Under the pieces are notes generated by a model. The model had not been told where the DNA came from, did not search any database, and saw nothing but the letters and a program-made list of their open reading frames with translations. Below, in pieces: positions 25,480 to 35,336 of a DNA stretch of 64,000 nucleotides. This DNA is from Isoetes taiwanensis (lineage: Eukaryota; Streptophyta; Lycopodiopsida; Isoetales; Isoetaceae): positions 1,247,501 through 1,311,500 of the forward strand of contig JAJEKV010000091.1 of the NCBI GenBank assembly GCA_021234155.1. Reading direction: 5' to 3'. Positions within the stretch are counted from its first letter, which is position 1, and each line of letters starts with the position of its first letter. The position numbers and the translations under genes were made by a program.

Positions 25480-25870
25480 CAATGGGTTGTTTTCTTTGCA
25501 ATGGGGAATTTTAGAACAAAAGGGTATTATATCCTACTAGGGAAGATTAGTAGAAACAGGGGATTCGTGAACAAAGAGGGTATATCCTAACTGGGGGAAA
25601 TTAGAAGCTAAAGGGGAAGATGAGTAGAAACAAGGGATTCTTGAATAAAAAAGGTATATCCTAATGGGGGAAATTAGTAGAAATAGGGGATTGCAAATGC
25701 ATATCGAGGTATTTTCAAGAAAAGGGGATTAGGTCAAAAGAGAACTTGCAAATAGATTGGGGTATTTTTGAGAAAGGGGCCTTGGTTCAAAAAGGAATTA
25801 CCACATAATAGAGGAATTATAGTTCAATTCAATGAAAAGGGTATTTTGAATTAAAAAGAATTTTATGGTT
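25480..25870 (+). repeat. Diverged GGGGATT/GGTATT minisatellite
   Basis: Irregular repeats of 40-60 bp built on AAGGGGATT, GGTATATCC and GGGGGAAATTAG motifs. A related array lies at 27,970-28,260. Confidence 0.6.
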
Positions 25871-26120
25871 GTATATTAGCTATTCAAGTCATTTCGCATT
25901 TTTTTTACATAATTAACTCTGAATGAATGAAACCTAACCAAGGAAAGGGGTGTTTTTAATTAAAAGGAAAAGACGGCTGAGTCCAATCCAGCCCTTCCCT
26001 CCGTATCGCGAGACTTGTTGCATCTTCTTGCCCTGAAAATCATGCAATCATTTTACTCGTCATTCTGCGTTTTTTTCTTTACCCCCCTTTATGTTTTCAC
26101 CTAGTATTCTGCTTCACTTT

Positions 26121-26130
26121 GCCACGTGGC
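26121..26130. promoter_or_regulatory. G-box palindrome
   Basis: GCCACGTGGC is a perfect 10-bp G-box, a binding site for plant bZIP and bHLH factors. No adjacent gene was identified, so its function is uncertain. Confidence 0.35.
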
Positions 26131-26214
26131 GACATTGGATTGGGCCCAACTGTCTTTTCCGCCAGGGCAAAGGCCTGTGGGTGATTTTCTAGCTGGTCAA
26201 GGCAGCCTCCATGT

Positions 26215-26253
26215 TCCGCACATCGTCCGCATCGTCCGCGGACGATGTGCGGA
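26215..26253. repeat. Perfect 16-bp inverted repeat with 7-base loop
   Basis: TCCGCACATCGTCCGC (26,215-26,230) pairs exactly with GCGGACGATGTGCGGA (26,238-26,253). The GC-rich stem stands out from AT-rich surroundings and could form a cruciform or an RNA hairpin. Confidence 0.8.
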
Positions 26254-27224
26254 GCACAGATCCTAGGGGCAAAATTACTTGAGTAGTGCGCATACATCCT
26301 AGGGGCGACTCTAGGGGCATACATAATTTTGTAGTTGTATGCTAGCTACTCAAGTCATTATTGCATTTTCAAACTTAATTAACTATGAATATAAATTAAA
26401 TGTAATTTGGAATAACTAAAACGTAATCAAATGTATTGCCTTTGTCTTCATTTTTTTTCTCTCCTCGACGATGGCGAGCGGCCCCTGTAACAAGCTGGAG
26501 CATCCTCTTTTTCTTCGGCGCTCAGGTAAATCTCTATGGCGCCAGCATCTTTTCTTCGTTTTACTTACAGTTTTCAAGATTTGGACGGTTTTTGTAGATT
26601 CTTCTGATTTCCTTATGAAGATTTGGGGGATTTGTTTCGGATGTAGTAACAACAGTTATCAAGTTTGTCTCTCGCCCTTCTATCATTTTCCTTATCCGAT
26701 TCATACTCGTGCCTCGAATAGTCATCGTCTAAATCCCTACTTCCTTTTCGACTGCCATGAGACAATCTATGCCTGTATTTATAATCATTGTCTGCGCCAT
26801 CAACTTCCCACTTACAGGTATAGTAACTCCATAATCTCGATAGACTTTTCTTGCTCCTGTCTCTGTGCTTCTGTTATAGCTATTCCATCATCTATTGAAT
26901 GCTCGTTTACATAGGCCAATGTCCAATAATATTTGAAGCTGCTGGATATGCATCTTTCATACATAACCTCCTTAGTGTCTGGCATTCTGCCATAGCCATC
27001 TTCATCTGGAGACGGCCCTCCAAAGCCTGTGCTTCCAAAAGAATAAGGGGAACTCGCCATCCAAGAATAATATATGGCAACTTTCTCTAAAATCCATATC
27101 CTTCTGTTCCAGTCTTCTTCCTATTATGAAAGGTGGAGGATGCATGGAGGACGAGCACATTTACTATTGGATGCAACCCCATAGAGAGATTAACCAAAAA
27201 ATAAAGCAATTTTTGTTTCTTCTT
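26254..27224. other. Intergenic DNA with possible orphan first exon
   Basis: An ATG at 26,471 starts 'MASGPCNKLEHPLFLRRS' and runs into a GTAAAT donor, like a first exon, but no following exon could be joined to it. On the minus strand 26,812-27,060 is an open frame of 82 codons with no recognised family. About 65 bp near 26,330 repeats 25,865-25,930 with roughly 80% identity by eye. Confidence 0.35.
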
Positions 27225-27570
27225 TCTGTGAATCTCGTCTTTGTGGCTTTGAAATTGTAGACTTTGGTTTGAATTCTAATGTTGAAGATCATGCTGTGCT
27301 GAAAGCCGAGAGCTTTGATAAGTTTCAAAATATGCAACAAGCAAAATACTATGATGACTTTAGAAAATTGGTTTCACAAAGATTGAATATTTACATAGAT
27401 GACCACATGTTTCTTTTCATCCTTTCTTAAATCTTGCTAAGACTGTCTGGATGCTTCACAACTTGGTGTTCAACTTTGGGTTCTCTTCCAACACTTATAG
27501 GTTGGTATCAGCAATCTCTTTTGATCCTTTTCTATATGAAGAGCTTGCTAGAATCATGAACCTTATTATG
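27225..27570 (+). pseudogene. DUF641 (GIL1/IRKI-like) remnant
   Basis: GIL1/IRKI proteins are plant-specific and act in light-gravitropism and receptor signalling. One frame reads 'CGFEIVDFGLNSN' and 'ESFDKFQNMQ', and a shifted frame reads 'FLNLAKTVWMLHNLVFNF' followed by 'FDPFLYEELARI'. These fit the C-terminal half of DUF641, where a 'GFE..SFGL' block and a 'FL.LAK.VW.LH.LA.SF' block are typical. The middle block and the N-terminus are missing and the frames do not join, so it is called a decayed fragment. Family assignment is by memory of the motif pattern. Confidence 0.5.
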
Positions 27571-27969
27571 CTGATTTTATTTGTTTGCTCAATATATTTT
27601 TTATGGCGCTTCATGGTGTTAGTGCAGGAAACATATCTTTAAAAGACTGGTGTATCCAAGACTTTGAATATAGTTGCAAAATATGATTCTTATCGTACTT
27701 GCAAATTTGTCACCTGGGAATTCTACTTCATATATCACTATGTACCTCAACATTGCTATGGACTGCTATGTTAACTTGGGATGCTATGAAATAATTCTGC
27801 ACTAGAAATGTAACTCTTTTGCAATGAAAAATAAATTTTTGTTTGCAAATGAAATTTGATGTGAAATGTGAGTCTGGAATCTGAATTGGAAATTTGGATA
27901 AGCTGCTTAAAATATAGGTAACCAAAGTTACCAAAAATAATAATTACCAGCAATGGTCTACAACCAAAC
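27571..27969. other. AT-rich intergenic DNA
   Basis: No conserved frame, repeat or motif noticed. Confidence 0.5.
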
Positions 27970-28260
27970 AGCATGATGGGGTATTTGTATAACATGGCAT
28001 TGGGTATTATATTACAAATGAGGAAATGTGGGATTATGGCCAAACTAGGAAAGGGGGGATTATGGCCAAATGTATCAGGGTATTATTTTACAAACAAAGA
28101 AAGGGGATTATGGTCAAATGTAACAGGGTATTATCGTATAAATAAGGAAAGGGGGGATTATGGCCAAATACCCCGATTCTAGAAATCTATTTTATACCCC
28201 GTTGTTTTATAGAAAAGGGGATTCTATAGATAGTTTTAGGGGGTATTTTTCGGGGTATTG
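27970..28260 (+). repeat. GGGGATTATGG minisatellite
   Basis: Four to five imperfect units of about 50 bp carry AAAGGGGGGATTATGGCCAAA and CAGGGTATTAT motifs. Related in motif to the array at 25,480-25,870. Confidence 0.65.
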
Positions 28261-29060
28261 GAGCACTTTTTTGTTGTGTATGGTTGTGAGGCTGCTCACC
28301 CGCTCGAATTTTGGGATTGGCTTTCTAAAACTAAGGAGACTTGCTTCAAAAATATGCAGTGAATGATCTTGACTAATCTTTTGCCTAAGTGAATGCTCTT
28401 GACTAATATTTTGCCTATCTGCATTCTACGATGTCTTTCACTTGAAAATGAATTAAGGGTGATTTTCTACTATAGTCATAAAAAAAGATTGTCACATTGA
28501 GATATGACACCGTTTATGACCTCAAATCAAAAAATATTATCACAAGCATAGTTTGTTGCATAGGCGATCGATTAAAGCTGATAAGGTGAGATGCGCTCGC
28601 TCGTATCTTTCTAATTTAACACACTTGGAGCTCATATACTGGCAACAAAATATAGGATCTACGCAAAGAGCGGTCTAAAGTATTGGAATTTTGGAATAAG
28701 GTCAGTCTTTTTTGCCCTTAATATAAATCTGCTTTTTTTGTATGTCTATTTTAGTCTTTTTCAGGTAGTCTTTTAGTTGTCCAAAGAAGACGCTGCAAAA
28801 ACTATTTCCATTGACAATATTGAGGTATCTGCTTGAAGTGCTTAAGATGGTCCTAAGAGAGAATTTAGCTTGTATACAGATGGATAAGCATTTTGGTTTT
28901 CATACAGGCTTTTGTTCTTGTCCAACATCCTGGATTATCTGGCTTCCCTCAGTCATATGTGAAAGCAGACACTTCTCTTTTTGTATGTTATTTGGATTTT
29001 CGGATTTGGCTTTGAGTTTTCATATTTGATAGTAATTTGCTCCTCTTGGTTATCATTGTT
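28261..29060. other. Intergenic DNA with a small coding-like stretch
   Basis: At about 28,277-28,360 a frame reads 'GCEAAHPLEFWDWLSKTK' and looks exon-like, but I cannot place it in a family. The rest holds short duplications (TGACTAATNTTTTGCC twice near 28,370-28,420) and no gene. Confidence 0.35.
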
Positions 29061-29262
29061 AGGATATCGTGCAGCGTAAAGAATCATTTTTCATAGCTGC
29101 AAAGGACTTGCTCAAGCTACTGAATGATGCAATGGAAGGTACATTCTTGTGTGGTGGAGCATCTTTCTCTGTTCTGCACAAAGACAAAGATGTGGGATTT
29201 GAAGATAAAAATTTGGCTGCATCAATGGCCTTTGTTATTGAGCAGAGGTTTATGAAATTCTC
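29061..29262 (+). other. Coding-like exon of unknown family
   Basis: From 29,061 the + frame reads DIVQRKESFF, 'AAKDLLKLLNDAMEGTF' and 'LHKDKDVGFEDKNLAASMAF' without a stop until after 'EQRFMKF'. Composition and helix pattern look like a real exon. It lies just before the first dienelactone hydrolase exon but does not resemble that family, so it may be a separate remnant. Confidence 0.4.
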
Positions 29263-30432
29263 CACAGAAAATTGGCCGATGACATTGCTAGAGCTGGGTT
29301 TCTTGTTGTTGTGCCTAACATTTTATATGGTGATCCACATGATGGCACAAGTAGGGAAACACTCTTGGAGTGGTTGGAAAGGAAGGAAGGAAGGAAGAAA
29401 GGTTCTTTTATCGTCCGTGGAGGCCAATCGGCCTATGGGACCCAAATTACACGGGTGCAGCAAGCCCGTTGCTACCTGGATTAAAAAACCCCCCCTTAGG
29501 AGGGAAAAATCGTCGCCGCAACAAGCCTGCTGGCAGCTGTACAAATATACATATACACATGAATTCCCGGCACCTCAGGTAGGCGCCCGGGGACAGAGGT
29601 GAGTCCACAGATCCAAAACCTCCTGGAGGTAGAAGCCAAGGGATCGAACTGACGACGTACTGAGTAGCTCGTGCAGGGGCAGACCAGGTCGCACCAAGAG
29701 AATGTAGCGAGCCCGAATCTGACTATAGGCTGGACAGCTCTGGAAGCCAGCGGGCAACACTGACAAAGCCTGTCCTGGCACAGCTCTCCAACCCACCGAC
29801 CCATCTCAAGCCGAAGATGGTGGGCCCCTGTTCGAATGGACGCGATGATCCTGCGCTTCTTCATGGGCAACTGAGAATGCAGGTAGAGCTGTGGGCCTCG
29901 AACCAGGGTGGGGTTTATGTACTATTTGTAGTATGCCACCTTTACCTGTTCCAGAGCATGGTGGTCCCAAAGCTTCCCCAGGAAACAAGAGTCCAAGTAC
30001 CCCTCAAATCCCTATATCGGCCGGCGTGCATTGCACTGGGCGCACCTATGTGCGTCTACGTTCAGTAGCGCCCCATTGGGCTCTCTTGTCCTTCCAACAA
30101 GCCCCGAGTCGATTGCGGGCTCATACGCCCACAGCGTAAGCCAAGTGCGCGGGGAGCGAGTGTAAGCATTATGCTGGCCACCTTCCGGAAATAAACAATG
30201 TGTCTATTGAGGGTCGCATCTTTGCGGGGGCATGAATCTGTCTCTGCAACAAGATCGATATGGGCCGAGGGGCTTGACCCCAAGTGCCAGCGTAAAAAAA
30301 TGCCTACGGACCTGCTCTAAGTTGTTCCAAGTCGCCGAAGACACCTTTGGGCCCCACACCTCGACCCCATACGGAAAGAATGGCTCCACCACCGGTCTAG
30401 GGAACAAATGTATTTGGTGGCCCCGATCCATA

Positions 30433-32814
30433 CTACGCCGCGTGACTATTATTTTGCATTGCGTACAGCGCCTTCCAACCTGCGGTCACCCGAAGGCGAA
30501 TGGATGCATCCCAATGCATTGAGGACGGAAATTCCACCCCCATGTACTTGTAGCTGGGTGTGACCTCTACCATCTGCCCCTGATAAGTGAGCACCGGAGC
30601 CAGGTTGACACGCATGTCCGTCGCCTGGCAGAATGTGTCCAGGGCATCTAGGTGTGCCTGCATGCCCTCTGATGTATGGGCCAAGAGGTCCACATCATCC
30701 GCATAGATGAGCTGCCGGATGATCTGGTGCAAGAGCTGTATACCGTTCCCCCCATTGGCAGCAAGCCAGGCTTCCAACTGGTCAATGTAAAGTCCAAAGA
30801 GTGTGGGTGAGAGAGGACAACCTTGCCTAACTCCAATGCTACTGGCAAATGACTGTCCTTCCGGTTGCATGCGGCCTGTGCAGCTCTCGTACAGTCTGTA
30901 CACTGCGTTCTGCAGATCCATAGGGAGCCCCAGATGGTGCAATCTCGCCCACAACTTTTCCCGGGGTACTGTGTCGAAAGCTTTTGCAAAGTCCACAAAA
31001 CAGCAGTACAGGTCCTCCCGACGGTTCCTGCTATCCTCGACCAGGGCCCTGAGTGTGAAGATGTGATCAATGGTCGAATGTCGGGGTCGGAAGCCTGCCT
31101 GGGTAAGTGCCCTGACTTCCGCTGCCTCTGCCCATCTGGTTACCTGCTGTTCGAGAATGCCCGCGCACAGCTTGGCAAACACTGAGCTGACCATGATGGT
31201 TCGATAATTGGCTGGACAGTGTGGCTCCCCTGCCTTGTAGATTGGAACAATCCGGCTTGTGGTCCATGACCGGGGAAAACCCTCTTGCAGCCCCCTATTG
31301 AACAGTGCAGCAAGGACGGGCACCATGGGCTGTCCTGCCCACTTGAGCAACTCCGCTTGCAGGCCGTCCAAGTCTGTTGCCTTCCCATTAGCCAGGCGCT
31401 GCAGCCCCTCTTCGACATCTTCTTCTGTGATCACCAGCGGTGGGCCATGTTGCGGGGGCACATCTGTCCGTGTTCCTGGGGGATCATAAAGTTGTTGCAG
31501 GTACTGCTCCCATTGCACCACCATGATGTTCCCCATAGGCTGTGCTGGCCTGCAGAGTACCCTGCGCCAGATTGTTCTCAGGTGGGCGTCCAGTAGGCCG
31601 AACATTTCTCCTTGGTGCCTTGCCAGGTACCTTGCCTTTGTTTCCTTGAGGAAGGCAAGGTAATGGCTGGTGGCCTGAGCTCGCGTGTCCTGATCCACGA
31701 TGAGACGGAGTGCACGTTTATGTTCCTTATACTCAGCATCAAACCATCTGTTACGCGGGAAGGTTGCGGCCTCTGATCTCTGGCGTGGGGGAGGTCTCCC
31801 AAAGCACCTGTCTGCCCCTGTTTTGAGGAGCTCAACCAGCTGGTCGGTTTGCTGCTCCCGCGTGTAGGCCCTCAGAACTGTTGGGAGGGCTTCTGCGAGC
31901 ATGTCAGCGTAACCCTTCGCATGCTCATAATCCAAGCGCAACCGAGGTCGGCAAGGTACTGCTACTGAGGGGGCCATAGCGGCTGGCCAGGCCAGCTTCA
32001 CATAGAGTGGGAGGTGATATGAGTCGGCCTCCTCGTCCCGACTGTCCGTGCCGACGTGAAAATGGCTGACAAGGTGTACATCCTGCGCAGCCACTATGAC
32101 ATAATCCACGACACTAGTTCCGCCGCCGTGTTTGTCCTGTCTGCAAGTGTACCCGTGGGAAGAGGGCCATTGTGGTAGGCCATTGCATATGAGCAGGTCA
32201 AAGATACCGCACATCAGGAGCAATTGTCTGCCGAAGCGGGTGACCTGATTGTCATCTGAGTGCCGTGTGCAAGCTGCCTCTGTGGGACGCAACTGCATCA
32301 CGTCATCCACGAGGGGGTCCAGCCGCATGGCATGTTCCACCCTTGTCCGTGCATTGAAGTCTCCAAGGAGCATGACTCTGCCCATCTGCTTGTGCTGCTG
32401 TATGTCATCATATAGATCGACATACGGGTCCATCCTGTCCACCTCCGGGTGGCTGTGATAGAAGGAACTCTCTGCATGGGGAAAGTAGCAAGCGGCTAGG
32501 AAGAGAGGATCTTCGCCAGGATGGTGCACTCGGATCCACAAGTACCGGTTATGTCTGTTAGTCTTCTGGAGGAAAACCAAATGTGCCAAGGCTACCCGGT
32601 AGTAGCAGGCAACCCCACCGTGCCCACGTCTCCCTGTACAACCATTGAACACCGAAAAATGCTGGTACCCTGGCAGATCGGGCAGCCTGTAGCCTGGGTG
32701 TTCCCATGTCTCCATGAGGAAGATGAGGTCCATGTCCACAGCTACTGAATTGAGGCTATCACCCTTCTGCCACGGGAAACCCCGACAGTTCCAGACCACC
32801 ACCCGGAGGCACAA
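30433..32814 (-). CDS. LINE C ORF2, endonuclease-reverse transcriptase (C-terminus frameshifted)
   Basis: The ORF has 793 uninterrupted codons. It starts 'MCLRVVVWNCRGF' (EEP motif), with 'LIFLMETWEHP', 'MLLGDFNART' and 'SVVDYVIVA'. The last EEP motif, normally SDHLPL, reads SYHLPL: the catalytic Asp codon is TAT at 32,017-32,019. The RT shows 'ATDLDGLQAELLKW', 'CCFVDFAKAFDTVPREKL', 'SSIGVRQGCPLSP' and 'QLIYADDVDLL'. A frameshift ends the frame at 30,433. Downstream to about 29,700 the C-terminal part continues in other frames ('IIASIRTGAHHLRLEMGRW', then CQDRLCQCC). The changed Asp and the frameshift suggest an inactive copy. Confidence 0.9.
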   Translation of the reverse strand: MCLRVVVWNCRGFPWQKGDSLNSVAVDMDLIFLMETWEHPGYRLPDLPGYQHFSVFNGCTGRRGHGGVACYYRVALAHLVFLQKTNRHNRYLWIRVHHPGEDPLFLAACYFPHAESSFYHSHPEVDRMDPYVDLYDDIQQHKQMGRVMLLGDFNARTRVEHAMRLDPLVDDVMQLRPTEAACTRHSDDNQVTRFGRQLLLMCGIFDLLICNGLPQWPSSHGYTCRQDKHGGGTSVVDYVIVAAQDVHLVSHFHVGTDSRDEEADSYHLPLYVKLAWPAAMAPSVAVPCRPRLRLDYEHAKGYADMLAEALPTVLRAYTREQQTDQLVELLKTGADRCFGRPPPRQRSEAATFPRNRWFDAEYKEHKRALRLIVDQDTRAQATSHYLAFLKETKARYLARHQGEMFGLLDAHLRTIWRRVLCRPAQPMGNIMVVQWEQYLQQLYDPPGTRTDVPPQHGPPLVITEEDVEEGLQRLANGKATDLDGLQAELLKWAGQPMVPVLAALFNRGLQEGFPRSWTTSRIVPIYKAGEPHCPANYRTIMVSSVFAKLCAGILEQQVTRWAEAAEVRALTQAGFRPRHSTIDHIFTLRALVEDSRNRREDLYCCFVDFAKAFDTVPREKLWARLHHLGLPMDLQNAVYRLYESCTGRMQPEGQSFASSIGVRQGCPLSPTLFGLYIDQLEAWLAANGGNGIQLLHQIIRQLIYADDVDLLAHTSEGMQAHLDALDTFCQATDMRVNLAPVLTYQGQMVEVTPSYKYMGVEFPSSMHWDASIRLRVTAGWKALYAMQNNSHAA

Positions 32815-32817
32815 TTC

Positions 32818-33055
32818 CTATTGATTGAGCAGTCGGAGATGCTTGTGTAGGGTGTGTCACAGATGGACCAGCAGCGGGAGCAGACTAAGTTGCGGGGGCA
32901 GATTTTGGACAAGCAGAAGCGGAGGCAGCAGGGGCAGCATTTGGCTGAGCGGGAGCAGACCGAGTTGTAGGGGCAGATTGCGGAGGATCAAGAGCGGAGG
33001 CAGCAGCTGAGCAGGTGCAGCTGCAGCACTTGGTCGACTGCGGGCGTCCCTGACC
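32818..33055 (-). pseudogene. LINE C ORF1, C-terminal part
   Basis: Between ORF2 and the edge of element B the minus strand encodes a Pro/Ala/Ser-rich tail ('APAQPNAAPAASASACPKS'). It is cut at the CTGGC target site of element B and continues at 49,062. Confidence 0.55.
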
Positions 33056-33060
33056 CTGGC
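33056..33060. repeat. Target site duplication of element B, left copy (CTGGC)
   Basis: CTGGC precedes the 5' LTR and is repeated at 49,057-49,061 after the 3' LTR, a perfect 5-bp duplication. Confidence 0.92.
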
Positions 33061-34643
33061 TGTGACGTTCCAGCACAGTATACGGTCCCAGGACGTATAC
33101 TGTACTGCCTCGTCACGCATACACGCCACCCCGACTGACGTGTACGCCGAAGTGTAGCCAGGCGGGTAGCCCCTAGGGGGCAACTTGCAAGGTATGTGCA
33201 TTTATTAATGTGCACATTTACCAATGTGCACATTTATCAAGTTGCACATTTTCCCATGTGGATACCTTTATGCCACCTAGCCATTAAAGGCAAGTGGGCC
33301 ACACCCAATTATCCCACATGCTTAAAGGGATAATTGGAAACCCTAGCCCTAACCCCTTGTCCATTTAGGTTAAGGAAACCCTAACTTGCCATTTTCGTCC
33401 ATAGGATTTTAGAGCTCTGTTTTGCTTGCTCCAGGAGTCAAAACCGCCTCCCAGACTCTGTCTGAGCGATTTGACTCATTAGTTTTCCTTGTTGGCTCCA
33501 TCTTCAAGCCGTTCAGCAGGATGGTCGACTTCAGGGCAGGAGGAGCGAACCAAGGATCAGGTATTTAGTCAATTTAATAGCCTAAACCGTCTTCCAGTCA
33601 TTGAATCAGTAGGTTTAGCCTATTAAATTGCCCATAGCAGCCACTTAGATCCCCAGATACCAGACTCTAACTAAAGAACCTAACTCTATGATATAGATTA
33701 GATCTAGTTCTTTAGTTCTCTGTGATGTATATGATGTATCTCTGTGAACTCCTTATATTGGGAAGGGGGGTGGAGGCCCTAAAGCTTGGTAGTAGATGCT
33801 CCTAGATTATCCTCTCTAGCACACTGTAGATTCGGCCTGTGCACAGGAGCCACACCTGGTTGTAGGTGAAGGGGCCAGACTGGCTTATAAAGAGGTTCGT
33901 ATTCTGACTCTCGAACGATCCCTCTGGTGTGTAAAGTCTACCGGGGATCATTGTGGGCTAGGTCTAATGGCTTGCCACTGCGTGTGGGCAAGGCATGGGC
34001 TCGACACCCGTGGAGTGATGCGTCACTCTCCAGTGGGTTCAAGTCGAATAAGGGCAGTGGCCCTCTAGTCACCTTGAGTCAGCATGAAGATCTCTGGAGG
34101 GAGAGATCCCTACCTGCCCCATCAGAACTGGGGAGATGCAACCCAGGAATAGCCCCTTTGGCTATGCATTCGGCGGGCTACAGTCAGGTCCTAACACTTT
34201 TCAGCCTACTCTGCAAAGTGTGCACAGGAGGGGCGGATGGAGTGGACAACCCTAAGCCATGTTCTTATGCCAGCCAAATCCATTGCCATGAATTTTGTCT
34301 GCAATGAACTCTGGAGACCCAAGCCGTTAGTCATCCCTTCGAGTCTGAGCCTTGGGTAGGATTCCCATATGTATTGTGCTGATCCTTGTCTATGCAGATG
34401 TTGATGTACCACCCTTCGAGGTGGATATGTGATGATGTTGTATACTGACATGTATGTTTACGCTTCTGCAGCTTGATAGGCCCTGAGGGAGACGGGGTAA
34501 AATGACCCCTTCACTCTTCCCACTGGAACTCATTACGGTTGCAGTGATATGTGGAGGGCCCTGTATCAGCATGGAGCTGGTATGGGGGATGAACTCCTGT
34601 TTGTATACAGTGAGTGCACCGTATACGAGTAGGGGACGTCACA
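33061..34643 (+). repeat. 5' LTR of element B
   Basis: The 1583-bp LTR starts TGTGACGT and ends ACGTCACA. It is homologous to element A LTRs and near-identical to 47,467-49,056 except in the first 65 bases. The open frame at 33,927-34,307 occurs in both LTR copies and has no known domain. Confidence 0.93.
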
Positions 34644-34644
34644 G

Positions 34645-34656
34645 TGGTATCAGAGC
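34645..34656 (+). promoter_or_regulatory. Primer binding site of element B
   Basis: TGGTATCAGAGC, complementary to initiator methionine tRNA, lies one base after the LTR as in element A. Confidence 0.92.
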
Positions 34657-34848
34657 AATGTTCTTGGAGACCAAGAGCAAAGCACTGACCATGCTCCCAG
34701 TAGTACTAACTTGATAGGATCCTCAAACCTCGAAAAATGGGAAATTTTTTTCTCATTTTTGTAGTATATGCTAAGCTAGTAACAGTTAAGTGAATTAGAA
34801 CATAAAAAGACTAAAATTAGTGAGCCAAAACCTTCAAAAGTAGGATGG

Positions 34849-35127
34849 TCTCACACGTCGCGCCAGGACCAATAATGAAAAGTTCATTTTCGGGCTGGGC
34901 GCAACGTGTGAGACATTGAGACCAAAACACCTTGAAAAGTGATGAATTTTAGAAAAGTAACATGGTAATTCGAATTTTAAGCTAAAAACTAGCTAGATTA
35001 GTATGTTACATTACTAAAAACATGCTTAGAAAGTATAAAATTTAGCATCAAAATCCACCATGTCTCACACGTCGCACCAGGACCAATAATGAAAAGTTCA
35101 TTTTCGGGCTGGGCGCAACGTATGAGA
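34849..35127 (+). repeat. Leader hairpins 1 and 2 of element B
   Basis: Copies at 34,849-34,913 and 35,063-35,127. The outer arm TCTCACACGTCGCGCC pairs with GGCGCAACGTGTGAGA; an inner stem AATGAA/TTCATT surrounds AAG. Copy 2 has single changes in each arm. Same architecture as the hairpins of element A with different stem bases. Confidence 0.82.
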
Positions 35128-35228
35128 CCATGAGGTTAGAAATGCCTAAATTTAGCCATGTAGTAAGATAATAAGTGTTTTAGGTGACCCAAAAAGGGAG
35201 TTTGAAATTTGACCTAAAATTGCCCATC

Positions 35229-35236
35229 TATAAATA
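35229..35236 (+). promoter_or_regulatory. TATA box before the H3-like ORF
   Basis: TATAAATA lies 108 bp before the ATG at 35,337, a normal plant spacing for a promoter with a short leader. A matching box precedes the next ORF at 37,241. Promoter function is inferred. Confidence 0.55.
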
Positions 35237-35336
35237 GACCCAGACCCCCCCATTTCTACGTTCTTCCTTAGAAAAATCGCTCCCCCTTGCTAATGCGATT
35301 TTTCGGCGCCGACCTCGGATTGACGAGCCGTCAAAC

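Noticed and set aside
26812-27060. Minus-strand 82-codon ORF starting 'MASSPYSFGSTGFGG'
   Set aside because: Looks like a possible N-terminus but has no family match, no clear splice context and no following exon; not listed as a gene.
30803-31596. Plus-strand frames across LINE C ORF2
   Set aside because: Shadows of the minus-strand reverse transcriptase ORF.
33927-34307. 126-codon ORF present in both LTRs of element B
   Set aside because: Lies wholly inside LTR sequence, duplicated only because LTRs are duplicated; related frames in the LTRs of A are broken.
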